Origin: Balaenoptera acutorostrata
Taxonomy: Eukaryota > Chordata > Mammalia > Artiodactyla > Balaenopteridae
Reading direction: 5' to 3'
Assembly (NCBI RefSeq): GCF_949987535.1
Contig: NC_080075.1
Span: forward strand, 6,866,606 to 6,930,605
Length of the DNA stretch: 64,000 nt
How positions within the stretch are numbered: the stretch's first letter is position 1; each line of letters begins with the position of its first letter. This document shows, in pieces, positions 44,995 to 55,803 of the stretch. The notes under the pieces were generated by a model, which saw nothing but the letters and a program-made list of their open reading frames with translations, had not been told where the DNA came from and made no database searches. The position numbers were made by a program, and so were the translations under genes.

Positions 44995-45042
44995 TTCAAG
45001 AAATCCATGAACAGTGGATCCACTATTCATGGATTTCTTGAA
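44995..45042. repeat. 48-bp near-perfect palindrome without a spacer
   Basis: The outer arms ttcaagaaatccatgaa (44995-45011) and ttcatggatttcttgaa (45026-45042) are exact reverse complements, 17 bp each. Between them c, then the 12-bp perfect palindrome agtggatccact (45013-45024), then a. The whole block is therefore a palindrome with only one mismatched pair, centred on the BamHI-like ggatcc. Sequence outside the block is not symmetrical. Confidence 0.97.
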
Positions 45043-45361
45043 TTAATATCTTTTCATTTTCTGTATGGCCTTATGGAGGTTTTCAGAGACTTTTGGATAC
45101 TTGTTGTTGTTTTTCAATTTTCTCCAGTTAAACGTGGTTTTGTTGGGAAGAGGACCCATTGAGCTCCTCACTCTGCCATTTTGGAAGTTCCCAGCTCATG
45201 CCTTTTGCGTTATTTTCTTATTCAGACAATCTCCTGAGAGTTGGAACACAACCCTGTTCCCATGTAAAGAAAGGGTCCTCACTAGCGTCAAGGATGGGAT
45301 AAGTCAAGTAACTCCTATACACAGGCCATATTAAGTCATAGTCTGGAGCTGGCGCCCCTTC
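45043..45361. other. No recognised feature
   Basis: AT-richer DNA with an 89-codon plus frame at 45065-45334 that has no recognisable domain. It may be the far end of the neighbouring L1, but I see no clear match. Confidence 0.35.
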
Positions 45362-45925
45362 CCTCTTTGGTAACCATAAGTTTGTTTTCTATGTCTGTGA
45401 GTCTATTTCTGTTTTGTAAATAAGTTAGTTTGTATTAATTTTAGATTCCACATATAAGTGATATCACAGGTTATTTGTCTTTGTCTGACTTACTTCACCT
45501 AGTATGATAATCTCTAGGTCCATCCATGTTGCTGCAAATGGCATTATTTCATTCTTTTTTATGGCTGAGTAATATTCCATTGTACATATGTACCACATCT
45601 TCTTTATCCATTCATCTGTCATTGGACATTTAGTTTGTTTCTATGTCTTGGCTATTGTAAATAGTACTGCTATGAACATTGGGGTACATGTATCTTTTTG
45701 AATTAGAGTTTTCATCTTTTTTGGATATATGCCCAAGAGTGGGATTGCTGGGTCGTAGGGCAGTTCTATTTTTAGTTTTTTAAGGAACCCCCACACTGTT
45801 CTCCATACTGGCTACACCAATTCACACTCCCAGCAATGGTGTAGGAGGGTTCCCTTTTCTCCACACCCTCTCCAGCGTTTATTGTTTGTAGGCTTTTTGA
45901 TGATGCCATTCTGAGTGGTTATAGT
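45362..45925 (-). mobile_element. L1 3' segment (end of ORF2 plus 3' region), minus strand
   Basis: Strong antisense landmarks: 'ctctaggtccatccatgttg', 'ttttatggctgagtaatatt', 'cattgtacatatgtaccaca', 'gggattgctgggtcgtaggg' and 'cactcccagcaatggtgtag'. It is better preserved than the long L1 copies in the window and so probably younger. It encodes nothing intact. Confidence 0.92.
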
Positions 45926-46799
45926 TCTCTCTCTTTCTGAGAATTGGGGGTAATAAAGGGAGACGTCATCTTGTTGGTCAAAGAAAACAAATGCAATGTT
46001 TTTTTCCCCCAGAAATTATGTTTTTTTTTCCCCTTCCTAAGAGCATTTTTCATGTTTTAAGGTCTTTCCAAATCCATGGGATTAGAGGCAGAGTAGTTTT
46101 ACAAGATTGCCTGCCCTGGGTCCTAAGAAATTAGATTTCTGTAAAAGATCAAATTCCACTGAAGATATTCCTTCTCCAACTTAAAATAAAGAACACGGAG
46201 TACAACTGAAATGGGCTGGTTGATTCTGGTAGGCATGCGTAAACAAAAAGAGATGCTGATGAAATGCTAAGGCCTAAAACAAAGTGCTTGCCAGGCTGGG
46301 AAACCGGGTTTTACAAGGCTAATGCCCAACAAGGAGAATGCTCGTGGACTGAGACTGAGTATACCCTTCAGCCTTTGGGTACCAAGCTCCGCTACTCTGA
46401 GTCGAGTGGTTTCCACAGCGCTCTCTCTCCAGGTAGCGCCTAAGTGGCAGGCAGCCTCCTGCATTCACGCTGCCTGCTTGCACTTACCCACCCCCTTTCC
46501 TCAGCGAGGGCTCTCACCTAGCACTTCCTTAATTACAGAGCAGAGAATAAGGGAGCTGGTAATTCATAACTTCATTGCTGAGTTACATTTTAGTGAGATA
46601 AGGGGAAACAATAACAGCTAGGAAAGGTATTTATAGAACTACATAGTGATTCAGAGATATTAGTAACACCTGGGACTTGCCAAGTGCTATTGCCTCAAAA
46701 TCCTTGAATAAACAAAACAACTCAGGCTTGCCATGTGCATGGAAAGAGACAGAGCAGCATTTGTTAGTGATCAACCCCTAGTTCACAGAGTCTGAGTGG
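45926..46799. other. No recognised feature
   Basis: Unique DNA. A 99-codon plus frame at 46322-46621 and an opposed 65-codon frame have no domain. Confidence 0.4.
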
Positions 46800-47290
46800 G
46801 GCTGGCTCACCTTTATGGAACATGTGTCTTTGCTAGGCACAATGCTGAGCTCTAAACATTTGATCATCATAAATCTCTCGCAAGGTGACTGTTTTTATCC
46901 TCTTTTAACAGATAAGGAAATGAAGGTATGTATGTGAAGAAACTTGTTTAAAGTCAACCCCTTGGTAAGTGAAGATTCTGATTCCGACACAGGCCTGCCA
47001 GACCCAAAGCCCACCTGGCACACTTTGCCATCCAGAGTCTCCAAAAGATTGAAGCACTAATACAGAACACACCAGGGGTGAGAACAGGAGGCTCCCATGG
47101 CCTGAACCGCCATGTTCTCACACAAGGTGAGATGTGCTACAGAGAGATTTGAAAGTAGACATAGAAATCAGGGCTCTGCTCAGGATTCTGACACTCATAG
47201 CCTGAGTGACCTTAATGGGGCAAAAACATAAAGAGTTTATAAGCCTTCACACTCCCATCTGTAAAATGGGGGCTCATGGAGGCTTCCGGT
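46800..47290. mobile_element. MIR relics
   Basis: 46815-47000 shows 'tttgctaggcacaatgctga', 'tcctcttttaacagataagg' and 'aaagtcaaccccttggtaag'. 47165-47285 shows 'ctcatagcctgagtgacctt' and 'cccatctgtaaaatgggggc'. Confidence 0.7.
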
Positions 47291-48867
47291 CCAGGCCATA
47301 ACACAATATTGGGTCTTGGATTTATCTTCCACCATAAGCAACTACGAAACTGGAAACATTTTTAAATAAATGTTTTCAGCCACAACAAACAGTGCAGGGC
47401 TATGATCCTGTGAGAAGAAGAACACATGGAATAACTTCACATTTTTGCCAGCTTTCTGCCTGGGAACACTTTCTAAATCATGGCGTGGAAGTGGAACTGA
47501 AATAGACAGCAGTGTTCTCATTGAGTGGAGGAAAAAGATTAGAGTCTGTTCTTGGTGAGGCAGCTGGAATTTTAGAGGCAGAATACCAAAGAAGAGGAAG
47601 CTATGCAGGAAAAAAAGTCCCAGAAATCTGTATAAAGGACCTCTTGAGTCTATGGACAAATGCTAAGCTACACATGCACAGGTGAGACTCTGAAAGACCT
47701 GGCAGAGAACAACTACTGGGAGCTGGGAACTGAATGGAGATTCCAGAGATGGCACAGTGCTGGGAAATGTTGGAGGTCCAAGTTTCCAAAGGGGAGAAAC
47801 TTCACTGAACACCCTAAGCATTCAGTTAAGACCCCAGAAAAGCTATGTCCTAAATTATTAAGGGCTACTCTTTCTTATCCTACCTACTCTTTGCCCATCA
47901 TACCAAAGCCTAAAATCAGGCTGCACTGTCAGTAAATTAACTGTCAGCCAAAAAAATATGCAACCTTCTTTAAAGGAAGGAAATATAATTCAGGCCCTCA
48001 ACAATATCACATTCACAATGTACAGCATACACTCAAAAATCACTAGACAAATAAAGCCGGAAAAATGACCTAAGCAGGAAACATGACCTAATACTAGGAG
48101 AAAAACAGTCAATAAAAACAGACACATAGACGACACAAGTAATGGGATTAGCAGACAAGCAATTTAAAACAACTGTAACATATTTGTTCAAGGATTTATA
48201 AGAAAAATGTGGACATAATAAGCAAACAGATGGGATGTTCAGAAAAGAAACTGACACACATTTCTAACACATGTGTAACTGTAGTCTCAGAAATAGAGGC
48301 AAGAGATATTAGAGCAAAAAGATACTGAAAATATAATGGTGGAAAATTTTCCAAATTTGATGAAATATATCAACCCAAGTTCAAATCCAACGAGGTAAAC
48401 AAATCCTGAGTATTATAAACAAAAAGAAGACTACATTTTGGGGTAAGTAAAATTTCTAAACACCAATGATAGAAAATTTTTTAGAAAATTTTTTAACCAG
48501 GAAGATATAAAAGATACATTGATAGAGAACAATAAGGATAATGAGAAATAGAATGCTATCTTTAAAATGCTGATGAAAAAACCTATCAACTTAGAATTCT
48601 ATTTCCTGTAAATATATGCTTTTTATAAAGTGAAACTATAACATTTTCAAACTAAATAGAGACTGAAAGAATTCATCAATATACTGCATTACCAGAAATA
48701 TTAAAGGAGGTTCATCTGGTGAAGGTAAATAAAATCAGATGGAATCACAAAATCTACACAAAGGAACAAAGAGAGAAGTAATGGTAAACTTTTTTGTTTC
48801 TTAATTTCTTTAAAGACAATTGACTCTTTAAAACAAAAATATTAAGAATATATTATAGGGCCTATAA

Positions 48868-48941
48868 TATTGGGTTTGCCAAAAAGTTCGTTGGGGTTAT
48901 GTTACAGAAAAACCCCAATGAACTTTTTGGCCAACCCAATG
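48868..48941. mobile_element. Mariner-type MITE hairpin, miR-2284/2285-like
   Basis: Bases 48870-48939 form two inverted arms of about 30 bp. The left begins ttgggtttgccaaaaagttc, and the right, read on the other strand, begins ttgggttggccaaaaagttc. Mismatches include T versus G at position 8 and a G/A difference that would be a G-U pair in RNA. It is flanked by TA on the left and TG on the right, consistent with a mutated TA duplication. The arm word ccaaaaagttcgtt is the core of the cetartiodactyl mariner MITE from which the bovine miR-2284/2285 family is thought to derive (from memory). Whether this copy is transcribed is unknown. Confidence 0.85.
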
Positions 48942-51690
48942 TACTTGGAATTAAAATGTAGTTAAAAATAGCACGAGGATGGAATGGAAATCAATGGAAT
49001 ATTACTGTAGGATTTTTGCATTTTACACGACATGGTATAATTTTGTCTAAAAATAATAACTAAAGAATACATATTTTAATCTCTAGAGCAACCACTACAA
49101 AACTCAAAATCAATAGAGCAGTTATACTGGAATACTAAAAATTATTCAATTAATTCAAAAGAAAGGAATAAAGGAGAGCAAATGACCAAAGAACAGATGG
49201 GACAAATAGAAAGCAAATAGCAGAGTTGGCTAAACATTTCAATTACAAAGCAGAGCTTGTCAGACTGGATAAAAATACAAGATTCAACTATATGCTGTTT
49301 ATAAGATAAACACTTTAAAAATAAAGATACAGAGAAGTTAAAAGCAAAAGAAAGGGAAAGATATACCAGGGAAACACTATCTATAAGAAAGTTTGAGTAG
49401 CTATATTAACATGTCAAGATAGGCTTTAAGGAATATTACCAGAGATAATGAGGAATATATATTTCATAATAATAAAAGGGTCAATTCATCAAGAAGACAT
49501 GACAATGTATGTGCTGTTAGTAAGAGAGCTTCAAAATACATTCAGAAAAAAGGAAAGGAATAGAAAAATCCATGATCGTAGTTAGATGTGTAATAGAAAT
49601 AGTAGGCAAAAGGATATCAACCAACTTAACTGGTATTTAAAAGACACAATACTCAACACCATACACATTCATTTCAAGAATACATGGGACATTTACCAAG
49701 ATAGATGATAAAATAATGAAATCATAAGGAGCATCTTCTCTGACCACAATAGAATTAAATTAGAAATCAGTAACAATAAATTTAGAAATCTCCAAATATT
49801 TAGAAATGAAGCTACATATTTCTAAATATTCTATGAGCCAAAGAAGAAATCACAAGGGAAATCAGAAATATTTTAAATGAATGACAATAAAAATACTACA
49901 TATTAAAATCTGTGGAATGCAACCAAAGGAGTTCTTAGAGAGAGATATTAATATACAGCATGAAGTGATTATGTGAGAAAAGAAGAAAGATTTAAGACCA
50001 ATGATACAATATACCACCTTAAGGCATTAGGGAAAAGAGCAAATTAAACAGAAAGAAAGTAGAAAGAAAAAGATAAGGAAGATAAGAAACAAAAATAATG
50101 AAAGCGAAAACAAATAGAGGAAATCAATTAGTTGATTTTCTAAAAATATTAATAAAATTGATAACTCCATTGCTATACTAATGAGAAAGAAGGAAATTGT
50201 CAATCCCATGAATATAAGAAGAGTCATCACTACAAACCTCACAGCCGGTAAAATAATAATAAAAGAATATTATGGAAACTTTATGCCAATAAATTTAACT
50301 TCTTATATGAAATACCTTGAAAGATACAAATATTAAACAGAAATAAGAGAAATAGAAGATCTGAATTTTCCTTTATTTGCTAAAGAAATTGAACTTGTAA
50401 CTAAAAACTTCCCCAGAAAGAAAAGTTCATGCCCATGTGATTTCACTGATGAATTATATCAAGCATCTAAGAATGCAATAATACCAATATTACACAAACT
50501 TCTTCAGAAAATAAAGAAGTGAACACTTCCTGACTCAACTTATGTGGCTATTGAAGCCTGAAAAATATGCTACATAAAATAAAAATATCAGCCAAATATT
50601 ACGTGTGAACATAGAAACCAAAATCTTTAAAAAAAATTAGCAAATAGAATTTAGCAATATACAAAATGATAATACATCATGACCAAGTGGGGTTTATCAT
50701 AGAAATTCAATGTTAATTTAGCGTAATCAAGAATGTAATTCACCACGTTAGCAGAATAAAAGAAAAATCCTACACTCATTAAATAATTGCAGAAAAAACA
50801 TTTGACAATATTCAACATCCATTCATGGTGAAAAAAGAAAAAAGAAAACTTTCAGCAAACTAGGAATAGAAGGGGACTTCCTTAGCCTGATACAAGGCAT
50901 CTGTGGAAAACCTCTGCTTAACCTCAGACTTACTGGTGAAAGATTGAACACTTCTAAGATTGGAAACAGGTAAAAAAAAAAAAAAAAAGAAATCTGCTCT
51001 CTGCATTTCTATTCAGCCTTGTATTGAATGAGATCTCTTAGCTAATGGAATAAAGCCAGAAAAAAAAAAAAAAGACACACAAATTGAAAAGGAGGAACTT
51101 AAACTGTCTTCATTTCGCAGACAGCAGGATTATGTACATAGAAAATACAAAGGAATCTTCAGAAAAGCTACCAGAATAAATAAATTTAGTGAGGTCACAG
51201 GATAAAAGATCAATATATAAAAATCTATTTTTATTTTTATATATTAACATTAAACAATTGAAAACGAAATTTAAGAAAAACAATTTCATTAACAATAGTT
51301 GTTGAAATAAAAATACTTCAACATAAACTTAACAAAAGATGCACAAGACCTATACACTAAAATCTTCAAACATTACTGAGACAGAGTAGACCTAAATAAA
51401 CAGAATGAAATAACAGGCTCATGGGTGGGAAGACTCAAAATTACTGAGATATCAATTCTCCCTAATCCAGCAGATCTTTTATTGTAGAAATCAATATTAT
51501 TCTAGAAAATATAAGAGAAAATTATTCTATAATTTATGTGGAAATATAAAGGACCTAGAATAGCCAAAACAATTTTTAGAAAGAACAAGTTGGAGGATGC
51601 ATATTGTCTGATTTCATGACATACTATAAAGCTACAGAATCATAATGGTATGATATCTACATACAAATCAACAAATAGATCAATGAAACA

Positions 51691-51850
51691 GAATAGACAG
51701 ATACAGGGACTTCCCTGTTAGTCCAGTAGTTAAGACTCTGTGCTCTCAATGCAGGGGGCACAGGTTCAATACCTGGTCGGGGGAACTAAGATCCTGCATG
51801 CCACACAGTGGCCTAAAAAAAAAAAAAAAAAAAAAGAATAGACAGATACA
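51691..51850 (+). mobile_element. Short CHR-type SINE with 15-bp target-site duplication
   Basis: The body, 51706-51835, starts 'gggacttccctgttagtcca', has a diverged B-box 'aggttcaatacctgg' and ends in a run of about 20 A. The exact repeat gaatagacagataca flanks it at 51691-51705 and 51836-51850. It is nested in the plus-strand L1 and resembles the short SINE at 10055-10180. Confidence 0.94.
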
Positions 51851-53110
51851 CATATGGTCAACTTATTTTTAACAAAAGAACCAAAGCAACTCAATGGGGA
51901 AAGGCCTTTTTTTCAGTAAATGGAGCTAAATTGGATATTCATGCAGGAAAAACAAATGAACCTTGATCCCTACCCCACGACATTTATAAAAATTAATTCA
52001 AAGTTGATTGCAGATCCAAGTATAAATACTAAAGCTATAAAACTTCTAGACTAAAACATGGAAGATTACCATCATGACCATGGGAATAAGCAAAGATATT
52101 TTAAAATTGAATGACATCAAAATCAAAAACCTGTCCTAAAAAAGTACCATAGATTGGAGAAAATATTCTCAACACATATATCTGACAATGAAGTGTATAT
52201 AGTATCTATTAAAAATCTTTTATAACTCAATATTTTTAAAAAACGAACTCAGACTTTTTTAAAAACCAAAGACTTTGACAGATACTTTACGAAGACATAC
52301 AAATGGTCAATAATCACATGAAAAACTGTTCAACATCATTAGTAGTCAGAGAAATGCAAATTAAACCACAGTGAGATGGCACTACTTACCCACTATAAAT
52401 GGCTATAATTTTAAAAGTCTGACAACACCAACTATTGAGAGAATATGGTGAGAATGTGGAGCAACCAGGATTTTCATTCGTAAGTAGTGGAAGTGTAAAA
52501 TGATGAAGTCACTTTGGAAAGCTCTTTGGCAGTTTCTTACAAAAATTAAACCTACATCTCTCTTACAACTCAGCATTCTGTTCCTTGGTATTATACCAAG
52601 AGAAATAAAAACCATATGTGCACCAAAAAACACCTGCACAGAATGTTTATAACAGCTTATTCATGATAGCCAAAAACTAGAAATATCCATCTAAGGGGTA
52701 AACAAATTATAGAATCCCCGTAGGAAAGAATACAACTCAGCAATAAAAAGAACTACTAATATGCCTAACAACAAGCGTGACTCTCAAAAACATGATCCTG
52801 AACAAAAGAAGCCAGGCACAAAAGGGTACATCCTGTACGATTGCATTTTTATGAAGCTCTGGAACAGCCAAAACCAATCTACAGTGATACATGTTGCTTC
52901 TTGTGGGGGGGGAGATGAGCACTTGCCTGCAAAGAGAAACCCAAGGCGACTTCCTGGGGTGGGATGAGTGTCCCCGACCTTGATAGGAGTATGGGATACA
53001 CTAGTGTATGCATTTGTCCAAAGCCATCTAACTGTGCACTTGAGATCTGTACATTACACAGGGGGTGAAACTAACTAAAGTAACACAAATTCATTGAAGA
53101 AATGAGGAAA

Positions 53111-54669
53111 AAAAAAAGTGATTCCTTCCCTGTCTACCTCACATGAGAATGCATATCAATACACTTTATAGTTATTAAGTGCAGTACAAATGCATTTCCC
53201 TGTACAGCAATTTTGGTGTCTAGGAAAAGGTTGAGGCTTTCAGAGGATTCCAGAGCTGTTTACAGCAATGCAGCATTTAGAGTGACTGCACCTTCTTGAG
53301 ACCCTTTAAACAACTACTTCTGGCAGAAGATAGCATAAAGAGCGGTTGAAGTGATTATATGCAGAGGTGGCCACAGTGGCACTTCTAGAGGCAACCCCCA
53401 TCTCACCCTGCCAGGTTGGTGACCCTGGCTCCCCACATTGCCACCCACCCCCACCCCCACCCCATCTTGTTTGGCAAGCGTGAGATGAATCACAGGAGCC
53501 TTCTAATCTTGGGGGGAAAGCACTTTACTTATTGGAAGCTTGCAGAGGGAGTGAACAGGGGGTTCCTGGATTGCATGACTCTTGCCCTCTACTTGGAAGC
53601 TGATACATCCTGCGTGAGTTACCCTTCGTGTGTATTGGAAAGTTCGGATCTTGGGAGATATTTAGGAGAAGGAGTTCTCTCTGCACCCAGGTGGCTACCC
53701 ACTGAGCCAGCTGATCTCAAAGGCAGGAGGCAAAGCCCCTTCAAGCTGGGATGCACTTCCCAGGAAATGTTGCAAAGCAGGCTTCTACTGGAGCTAGGAG
53801 GGCAACCCATTGCAAGAGGAGGAAGGCCGGCTGGAAGGGGCCTCAAGGGGACAAGATGCAGAGTGACGGGGCAGGGGCTGGGCGGAAGGCACCAGCATCC
53901 TGGGGAAGGAGGGATTCCAGGAAGAAAGTCTGGCCTGCCAAGGGGATGACACGCTCCTCTGCTAATTTTCACAAAATGCACAAGCCCGTATTTTCCAGAG
54001 AGACAAATGAGCAGACTGTACCTGCAGGAATGGAGCTCTATAAAATATGATTTACTCGCCTATAATTCACAGAGCAGCCAAACGCAAGGGAAGTGGCTAA
54101 GAGCTTAGAGCCGCCGATGAAGAATTTATTGAAGAGGCTGTAAGACTGTCTCAGGATGCAAACCCATCCATTTTCCGATCGGTAAATCACAAATGTTCTG
54201 GGTCAGGTAGGAGAGCTAAATCTGATGCTAAGAGCACCGGTGCATAAATCAAAACAGAATTTGCCGTCAGAAATTTAGAAACGCAAGTGTAAATTCAGCT
54301 CATCTCCTGTCTCCTCCAACATCGAGGGCCTCGTTTCCTGGGCTCCCCTGGCTCTGCCGCCCTGAGGAGGGACGGTCCCTGGTGCTGCAGACACCCCCTG
54401 AGTGCTGAGCTCTGGGATGTGCTTCAAGGGTGCACAGGTCCTGGCTTCTGTTCTGGGCTTGGAGGGAGTTGGAGGCTATGTGGTGTTGTCATTAGAGGTT
54501 CAGAGAGGGCTGAGTCTATAGGATCCTCCCCACCTGACCTGGCCTTCCAGGGCTGGACCTGCTCAGATGAAGGCCACTGACCACCCTCCATAGGTTTGAG
54601 AGTATTAATAGCAAGGAGAGGAAAAAGAAAAGTTGGCGACAACTACAGCAAAACAACAACGGCAGCAGC
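53111..54669. other. Mostly unique DNA; part possibly conserved non-coding
   Basis: A 177-codon plus frame (53416-53949) begins inside a C-rich repeat and overlaps an opposed 120-codon frame. Neither has a recognisable domain. The balanced, repeat-free stretch 54050-54300 could be conserved regulatory DNA, but only alignment would tell. Confidence 0.4.
53444..53463 (-). other. Strong G-quadruplex candidate (minus strand)
   Basis: Four C-runs of 3, 5, 5 and 4 bases, each separated by a single A, lie at 53444-53446, 53448-53452, 53454-53458 and 53460-53463. On the minus strand these are four G-runs with one-base T loops, the type that folds most stably. The C-rich strand could form an i-motif. 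Confidence 0.8.
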
Positions 54670-54800
54670 AGCAATGATAATAGCACTTATCAAGCCATCG
54701 ATAAGTGCCTGCCCTTTTCTGAGCACTTTACGTGTATTTAACTCATTTCATCTTCAAAGTGGTGCCGCAGCTGCTCCCGGTCTTTGCTCAAAACCCATCA
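54670..54800. mobile_element. MIR-like relic
   Basis: 'ttttctgagcactttacgtg' followed by 'tatttaactcatttcatctt' matches the middle of MIR. Short and diverged. Confidence 0.6.
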
Positions 54801-54903
54801 ACCTCCGCCCCCCTTTACCAAGAGTGAACATAAATCTTTAAGTTAAAGGGTCCAGAGATAAGAAAGCAAACTACAAACAAAGAAACAACAAAAAAAACAA
54901 ACC

Positions 54904-55310
54904 CACATGGAACCAGCTGGGATCAAGATGGTGATGAACCTGACCTCCAGCAGAACTTGAGTCTCATTGTACACTGATTTTACTACATTAGCATATTAAA
55001 TGACATACCTACCAGTGGCCCTGACCAGACATTAAGGACCAAAAAAAGGATGAAAAGGAGGTGGCACCCCACTCCCCAAAAAGCCCTGCCCCTTCCCCCG
55101 TAGACTAATGCATATGCCTTCCCATTGCCTCACCCCTCCTCCCTTTGCCTTTAGTCTTTAAAATTAAATCCCTCTCCCCATGTGGGCGAGAAGTTGATCG
55201 TGAACATAGTTCCCGCTTCTCCAGTCTTTGGCCACTGAATACAGCGTGTGCCAAGTCCATCTCAGCTTCAGTTTTGTTAGTCGCCTACTGGAACCCGAAC
55301 AGAAAAAAAA
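54904..55310 (+). mobile_element. Probable solo LTR of an endogenous retrovirus-like element
   Basis: The block has the look of a class I LTR: a U3-like left part, a short A/T-rich box 'agtctttaaaattaaatcc' near 55155, then 'cccgcttctccagtctttgg', 'ccactgaatacagcgtgtgc' and a terminal 'tcgcctactggaacccgaac'. No retroviral gene lies next to it, so it would be a recombined solo LTR. Exact ends and duplication are not resolved. The 181-codon frame 55145-55690 starts within it. Confidence 0.5.
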
Positions 55311-55764
55311 AAGAACCCTCCCGCCCTGAGGCAGAGAGCCTTGGCCTGGCAGGGTCCATACAACTTAATGCGATAACAAAAGCAAGTCTCTGCAATGGGT
55401 CCTATTATTCTTCGTTTACAGATGAGGAAACTGAGGCCCAGAGAGAAGGCGTCCAAAGCGTCCTCTCCTTCACTCCTGGGTCTCTCTTGGACTTCGGGGG
55501 CTCCCTCTTTTGCATCAGACCCCAGTCCATTGTCATTGGGCAATCTCAGCGCCAGGCTAGGGAGGAAATGGGCCCAGTTCAATCAAATGTCTTGGAAATG
55601 ACTGCAGGAGGAGCCCTGCCAGACCCCAGGGCTGCTATGATTTTGAACTGCACCATCCGTTTGAAGAGACGCCTCTGGTATCTCCTCTGATGCCAGACCC
55701 TCCAATAATTAAAGCAGGTCGTGCCCATGACCAAGCACGGGCACGACTATTGGCTGTGCTTTCC

Positions 55765-55803
<39 letters not shown>

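Larger units (their letters stand above)
47330..53110 (+). mobile_element. Near full-length ancient L1, plus strand, decayed
   Basis: Successive L1 parts are recognisable in sense orientation. There is a 5' untranslated-like part ('aaattaactgtcagccaaaa' near 47935, 'ccctcaacaatatcacattc' near 47995), and an ORF1-like part ('gagcaaaaagatactgaaaa' near 48312). ORF2 text follows ('cattcatggtgaaaaaagaa' near 50820, 'gtccaaagccatctaactgt' near 53015), with a 3' end near 53110. The intact element would encode an RNA-binding ORF1 protein and an endonuclease/reverse transcriptase, but frequent stops leave no frame above about 80 codons in the ORF2 part. A MITE (48870-48939) and a SINE (51706-51835) are nested inside. 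The left border is approximate. Confidence 0.8.

Noticed and set aside
53416..53949. 177-codon plus-strand frame
   Set aside because: It begins in the C-rich repeat, is opposed by a 120-codon frame and shows no family features.
55145..55690. 181-codon plus-strand frame
   Set aside because: It starts inside a probable solo LTR, contains a MIR core and has no known domain.
55718..55747. 9-bp inverted repeat gtcgtgccc/gggcacgac with a 12-base spacer
   Set aside because: About three such 9-bp inverted repeats with short spacers are expected by chance in 64 kb, so it is not evidence of function.
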